Source: CAZNGF01 sp964572855 (lineage in GTDB: Bacteria; Bipolaricaulota; Bipolaricaulia; RBG-16-55-9; JAJCYT01). Taken from it: a DNA stretch of 12,109 nucleotides. The position numbers were made by a program, and so were the translations under genes. The notes beneath the pieces are model-generated. The model did not search any database, had not been told where the DNA came from, and saw only the letters and a program-made list of their open reading frames with translations. Below, piece after piece: positions 11,666 through 12,109 of this stretch. The stretch spans positions 1 to 12,109 of the forward strand of contig CAZNGF010000068.1 in NCBI GenBank assembly GCA_964572855.1, given 5' to 3'. How positions within the stretch are numbered: position 1 is the stretch's first letter; each line of letters starts with the position of its first letter.

Positions 11666-12109
11666 CGCCGCGCCCCGACATCGCGCCTCACCTGTTCGTC
11701 GTGCTGGGCGCCACGGGCGACCTCAACCGCCGCAAGCTGCTGCCGGCCTTCTACCGCGCGCTCGAGCGGGAGGGCCGGCTCGAGCGGTGCCGGCTGCTGG
11801 GGGTCGCGCGCAGCTCGCACGACGACGCCTCGTTCCGGGCGCTTGCGACCGAGTCGCTGGAAGCGGCGGGCGTCCCGCGCGACGAGGCCGCGCGCTGGTG
11901 CGAGGCACAGGTCCACTACCAGCCGCTGGGCGAGGGCGCGCCCGAGGACTACGAGGCGCTGGCCGAGCGCATCGGCGCGCTCGAGGCCGAGCACGGTTTG
12001 CCGGGCCACCGCGCCTTCTACCTGGCGCTGCCGCCGCAGGCGTTCCCGCCCACGATCACGGGCCTGGGCCAGGCGGGGCTGAACCGCGGCCCCGGCTGGA
12101 CGCGCCTCG
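11662..12109 (+). CDS. zwf: Glucose-6-phosphate 1-dehydrogenase, N-terminal part
   Basis: The open frame runs from ATG at 11662 to the window end without a stop and encodes the first 149 residues of a protein of usually about 480-500. Residues 12-29 (FVVLGATGDLNRRKLLPA) form the nucleotide-binding motif of the family, GAxGDLxxRKL. FYLALPPQAF is the expected strand before the substrate site. The RIDHYLGKE catalytic motif lies beyond the edge. The enzyme oxidises glucose-6-phosphate to 6-phosphogluconolactone, making NADPH and feeding the gnd reaction. The ATGA overlap with gnd and AAGGAGG at 11648-11654, seven bases upstream, fix the start and show coupling. A lactonase gene (pgl) might follow outside the window. 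Confidence 0.92.
   Translation, partial: MTPRPDIAPHLFVVLGATGDLNRRKLLPAFYRALEREGRLERCRLLGVARSSHDDASFRALATESLEAAGVPRDEAARWCEAQVHYQPLGEGAPEDYEALAERIGALEAEHGLPGHRAFYLALPPQAFPPTITGLGQAGLNRGPGWTRL

Overview
This 12.1-kb window comes from a GC-rich bacterial chromosome with dense coding and third positions dominated by G/C. It carries ten recognisable protein genes, two of them cut by the window edges. I see no RNA genes, CRISPR arrays, insertion sequences or phage genes, and no gene-free stretch longer than about 210 bases. Signal peptides, sigma70-like -10 boxes and strong Shine-Dalgarno sites fit an ordinary bacterium. A secreted beta-helix protein and membrane-anchored extracytoplasmic domains make a Gram-negative-type envelope likely. 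I cannot assign a phylum: the E. coli-type glucokinase, the PGI of the transaldolase-PGI type and the short 6-phosphogluconate dehydrogenase occur in several GC-rich lineages.

Left part (1-2672): the 3' end of a thiolase gene (+) is followed by a small inverted-repeat element and a membrane-anchored single-domain rhodanese (+). This converges, with 11 bp between stop codons, on a minus-strand gene for a membrane-anchored protein with two cupredoxin-like domains. Only its second domain keeps the full set of candidate copper ligands. Upstream of it, also on the minus strand, is a D-2-hydroxyacid dehydrogenase.

Middle (2707-6837, minus strand): one 1355-residue secreted right-handed parallel beta-helix protein (NosD/pectate-lyase-like fold, about 50 coils) fills 4 kb. 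It has its own Shine-Dalgarno site, a candidate -10 box and a strong intrinsic terminator, so it is probably transcribed alone. Its C-terminal half is a very regular array of twelve 45-residue two-coil units alternating 22 and 23 residues. This is the most unusual structure in the window.

Right part (7046-12109, plus strand): a sugar-phosphate cluster of glucokinase (glk), glucose-6-phosphate isomerase (pgi), a TauE/SafE-family membrane exporter, 6-phosphogluconate dehydrogenase (gnd) and glucose-6-phosphate dehydrogenase (zwf, cut by the window end). From pgi to zwf the genes overlap or nearly touch, so they are very likely one operon. It routes glucose through glucose-6-phosphate into glycolysis or the oxidative pentose phosphate pathway, giving reduced cofactor and ribulose-5-phosphate. 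The exporter is the odd member of the set.

I see no clear new multi-gene defence or biosynthetic system. The candidates worth following are the 45-residue super-repeat, the half-degenerate tandem cupredoxin, and the exporter embedded in the pentose-phosphate operon.
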